Positions 63,470 to 64,000 of a stretch of 64,000 bases of DNA are shown one piece after another (the first letter of the stretch is position 1; the number at the start of each line of letters is the position of its first letter). Below the pieces are notes generated by a model. The model saw nothing but the letters and a program-made list of their open reading frames with translations, did no database searches and was not told the DNA's origin. The position numbers and the translations under genes are program-made. Location: NCBI RefSeq assembly GCF_002949735.1, contig NZ_CP026681.1, forward strand, positions 6,510,501 through 6,574,500, written 5' to 3'. This stretch comes from Nostoc sp. 'Peltigera membranacea cyanobiont' N6 (lineage in GTDB: Bacteria; Cyanobacteriota; Cyanobacteriia; Cyanobacteriales; Nostocaceae).

Positions 63470-64000
63470 ATCTCTGAAGTTGAGCTAAACCCCTGTTTCC
63501 TGACTCCTGAACGAGTACAACCAGAGTATCCACTATTGGTATATTTGCCAGGAATGGATGGAACAGGTCAACTATTGCGATCGCAAACTGCTGGATTAGA
63601 AACTGGCTTTGATGTCCGTTCTTTGGCGCTCCCCCGTAAAGACCTGAACACTTGGGATGTCCTAACTAAGAGTGTATTGGACTTGATTGACGCTGAATTA
63701 GAAAAAAGCTCTCAGAGACCAGTTTACCTGTGTGGTGAGTCCTTTGGTGGTTGCTTGGCAATGAAAGTAGCTATTCAAGCGCCGCATTTATTTAAGCGAG
63801 TTATCTTAATTAATCCAGCTTCGTCTTTTCATCTTCGGACTTGGTTGAGTTGGGCATCTCAACTAACTTACTTAGTGCCATCAGGATTGTATGATATCGG
63901 CGCACTGGGGTTGTTGCCGTTTCTCGCATCCTTACCCCGCATTTCTCAGAGCGATCGCCATGAACTGCTAAAAACTATGCGTTCTGTACCGGTAGAAACC
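63463..64000 (+). CDS. Alpha/beta hydrolase, 3' end outside the window
   Basis: 179 residues from ATG 63463 to the window end without a stop. LLVYLPGMDGTGQLLR holds the oxyanion loop, VYLCGESFGGCLAMKVAIQA the nucleophile elbow GxSxG with Ser, and VILINPASSFHLRTW follows. The sequence resembles hydrolase domains of phytyl-ester-synthase-type and related lipases. Its neighbour upstream is an LPLAT acyltransferase, the other half of that plant-type fusion (see findings). The acid and His of the triad lie outside the window. Confidence 0.8.

Overview
This window is chromosome from a filamentous, hormogonium-forming cyanobacterium of the Nostoc type. The evidence is the very frequent GCGATCGC (HIP1) octamer, heptameric short tandem repeats (GGGGATT, GGGGACT, TTCGTAA and similar) between genes, cyanobacterium-typical proteins (DUF502, DUF1997, DUF4079, an InrS-like nickel sensor, Uma2 nucleases, an NYN/LabA-like protein) and a hormogonium polysaccharide (hps) locus. 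I saw no rRNA, tRNA or CRISPR array.

Layout. 1-5.1 kb: the end of an unrecognised gene, a TetR regulator, two tandem M16 peptidases (the second without the zinc motif) and an Uma2 nuclease. 5.2-15 kb: rpmB, htpG, a methyltransferase, a coupled AAA ATPase/TPR pair, a toxin-antitoxin pair with a broken toxin, and clpB, then about 0.9 kb of repeats and possible IS debris. 15.5-21.7 kb: housekeeping genes gloA, eno, argC and ribBA, and an amidase. argC encodes Ser where the catalytic Cys is expected. 21.9-25.5 kb is a decay zone: a ROCO-type LRR-GTPase gene broken after its LRRs, an IS630-family element with intact ends, a 21-bp minisatellite, a DUF488 gene and its former partner split by a 221-bp element. 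25.6-29.2 kb: metH. 29.2-30.1 kb: two copies of a MITE-like element around a frameshifted DUF559 gene.

30.5-44.7 kb is the most distinctive functional block: the giant HpsA, four type IV pilin-like proteins (HpsB, C, D, H), several glycosyltransferases (HpsE, F, G, a DUF2064 protein, a later family-2 enzyme) and HpsJ, all on the plus strand. In Nostoc such genes serve synthesis and secretion of the polysaccharide used for hormogonium gliding.

45-64 kb: DUF502, nusB, ftsY and a GAF-SpoIIE phosphatase; an ankyrin protein; DUF4079, DUF1997 and an NAD(P)-binding protein; a calpain-like protease remnant without a start codon; a GH24-like lysozyme probably starting at CTG; menH; the nickel sensor; an NYN-lptC pair; metG; an acyltransferase; and the beginning of an alpha/beta hydrolase that runs off the end.

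All family assignments come from reading the translated sequence. No database search was run.
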